In this document: positions 14,930 to 16,218 of the stretch, one piece after another
Layout of the letters: the number at the start of each line of letters is the position of its first letter
How positions within the stretch are numbered: the stretch's first letter is position 1
Source: CALVUP01 sp964422195
GTDB taxonomy: Bacteria > Bacillota_I > Bacilli_A > RF39 > UBA660
DNA: 16,218 nucleotides
Assembly (NCBI GenBank): GCA_964422195.1
Contig: CAYRAF010000027.1
Coordinates: 1-16,218, forward strand
Reading direction: 5' to 3'
The notes under the pieces: generated by a model
The model's database searches: none
What the model saw: only the letters and a program-made list of their open reading frames with translations
What the model was told of the DNA's origin: nothing
Program-made: the position numbers and the translations under genes

Positions 14930-16218
14930 ATGAATGTAATAATAGGAATTAGTTGGCCTTTTGCAAATGGGGAGTTACACATAGGTCATGCAGCTAGTAG
15001 TTTACCAGGAGATGTAATAGCTAGATATCATCGTTTGAAAGGAAATAATGTTATTATGGTTTCAGGAACGGATTGTCATGGAACTCCAATAGAAGTAAAA
15101 GCTTTGCAAGAAAAAAAAGATCCAAAAGAAATAGTTGATGAATGTCATGTTTCTTTTGATAGGGATTTTAAGGATTTGGGTGTTAGTTTTGACTTATATA
15201 ACAGAACTGATGATGATTATCATAAAAACTTTGTTCAAGAACAGTTCAAAAAGTATTATGAAAAAGGATATTTATATGAGCAAGAAGAAGAACAATTATA
15301 TTGTGACAATTGTAAAATGTTTTTAGCAGATCGTTATATTATTGGGATTTGTCCAAAATGTGGTTCAGAAATAAAAGGTGATGAATGTGAGAGCTGTGGA
15401 AGTTTATTAACTATAGACGAAGTGAAGGAAACAAAATGTGCTATATGTGGGAATAAAGCTTCTAAACAAAAAACAAAGAACTTATATTTTAAATTATCTG
15501 TATTCCAAGATAAGATAGAGGAACTTTTAAATAAGAATAGAGCAAATTGGAGAGAAAATGCAGTTAAATTTACAGAAAGATATTTAAACGAAGGTATTCC
15601 TGATAGATGCGCTTCACGCGTTCAAAGCTATGGTGTGCAAATACCAATTGATGGGTATGAAGATAAAAAGCTATACGGTTGGTTTGAAAACGTTTGGGGA
15701 TATGTTACTGCAAGTAAAAAATATGCAGAGGCAAATAATCTAAATTGGGAAGATTTTTGGAAAGAAGGTAGTGACAACAAAGTTTATTTAGTACATGCTA
15801 AAGATAATATTCCTTTTCATACAGTTATATTTCCATCATTAATGTTAGGTACCGAAGACAATTATCATCTACCTGATAAAATTGTATCTGATGAGTATAT
15901 AACAATAGAAGGAGATAAACTTTCAAAAAGTAAAGGAAATTATATTACACTAAGGCATATGTTAGATAACTATCCTGTTGATACTATTCGTTATTTCTTG
16001 AGCATAAACGATCCTGAAAAAAGAGACTTTAATTTTACATGGGATGGATTTATTAATTTTGCCAATGGTGAATTGTTAGGAAAATGGGGAAATTTTATAA
16101 ATAGAACCCTACAGTTTATTAATAAATCTTTCGAAGGAAAACTTTCAAATATAGAAATAGAAGAAAGTTTAGAAAATGAGTTAAAGGACTTATATACTGA
16201 AGTTGGTAAAAATATTAA
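14930..16218 (+). CDS. metG: Methionyl-tRNA synthetase, MetRS2-type (3' end outside window)
   Basis: Class I synthetase that charges tRNA-Met. About 429 codons are present and the frame is open to the window edge. The HIGH motif is HIGH at residues 17-20 within PFANGELHIGH. KMSKS appears as KLSKS (330-334) in GDKLSKSKGN. The connective peptide carries four CxxC pairs (125/128, 141/144, 153/156, 170/173), enough for two zinc knuckles. The SGTDCHGTPIE segment and the pattern as a whole resemble the second-type MetRS (MetRS2) of some Gram-positives, not the zinc-free B. subtilis MetS. ATG 14930 is chosen over the in-frame ATG 14924 because AAGGAGG (14916-14922) is seven bases from the former and one from the latter. 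The C-terminal part is not seen, so a tRNA-binding tail cannot be judged. Confidence 0.95.
   Translation, partial: MNVIIGISWPFANGELHIGHAASSLPGDVIARYHRLKGNNVIMVSGTDCHGTPIEVKALQEKKDPKEIVDECHVSFDRDFKDLGVSFDLYNRTDDDYHKNFVQEQFKKYYEKGYLYEQEEEQLYCDNCKMFLADRYIIGICPKCGSEIKGDECESCGSLLTIDEVKETKCAICGNKASKQKTKNLYFKLSVFQDKIEELLNKNRANWRENAVKFTERYLNEGIPDRCASRVQSYGVQIPIDGYEDKKLYGWFENVWGYVTASKKYAEANNLNWEDFWKEGSDNKVYLVHAKDNIPFHTVIFPSLMLGTEDNYHLPDKIVSDEYITIEGDKLSKSKGNYITLRHMLDNYPVDTIRYFLSINDPEKRDFNFTWDGFINFANGELLGKWGNFINRTLQFINKSFEGKLSNIEIEESLENELKDLYTEVGKNI

Noticed and set aside
1..16218. Mycoplasma-like genetic code (TGA = Trp), suspected from the low G+C content
   Set aside because: Trp is encoded by TGG throughout (for example in dnaX, mfd and metG), and TGA works as the stop of bofA, holB, trmN6 and mfd at the expected protein ends.

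Overview
The window is a chromosomal core region from a low-G+C, Gram-positive-type bacterium of the Bacillota (Bacilli or a near relative). The evidence is the very A+T-rich codon use, strong GGAGG/GGTGAT ribosome binding sites, a T-box leader, bofA and spoVT homologues, and a gene order that is a compressed form of the origin-proximal region of the Bacillus subtilis chromosome. TGG encodes Trp and TGA is a real stop (bofA, holB, trmN6 and mfd end with it), so the genetic code is standard. I cannot name the genus. An uncultivated, genome-reduced relative of Erysipelotrichales or RF39-type Bacilli would fit, but that is a guess. I see no mobile elements, CRISPR arrays, phage genes or tRNA genes, and every gene lies on the + strand.

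Layout. (1) 1-2802: the 3' end of gyrB, then complete gyrA, ending in an intrinsic terminator whose loop contains the gyrA stop codon. (2) 2804-2866: two perfect parS sites (ParB/Spo0J) flanking one perfect Noc-binding site. (3) 2878-3416: a promoter, a minimal ~80-nt SRP RNA gene (ffs), and tadA starting just after the SRP RNA. (4) 3418-3476: a second Noc-binding site just upstream of a strong sigma-A-type promoter. (5) 3508-13881: eleven tightly packed genes, dnaX, ybaB, recR, bofA, holB, ricT, trmN6, rsmI, pth, mfd and an unrecognised coiled-coil gene, probably one long operon closed by a terminator. (6) 14041-14571: spoVT with its own terminator. (7) 14619-16218: a promoter, a T-box riboswitch and the first ~430 codons of a MetRS2-type methionyl-tRNA synthetase cut by the window edge.

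The long operon joins clamp-loader genes (dnaX tau/gamma and holB delta'), recombination and transcription-coupled repair (recR, ybaB, mfd), and translation quality or RNA modification (trmN6, rsmI, pth). It also carries ricT (RNA maturation/Y-complex) and bofA (intramembrane-protease inhibitor of sporulation). Compared with B. subtilis, several genes normally interspersed here (tmk, yabA, yazA and others) are absent, so the block looks streamlined.

The most notable observation is the parS-NBS-parS cluster in the gyrA-ffs gap. It places ParB and Noc loading sites, which belong to paralogous CTP-dependent clamps, within 63 bp of each other beside the SRP RNA promoter, with a second NBS at the dnaX promoter. 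Other points worth a second look are the degenerate GyrA-box, the zinc-knuckle MetRS2 under a T-box with an ambiguous specifier, and the unrecognised gene after mfd.
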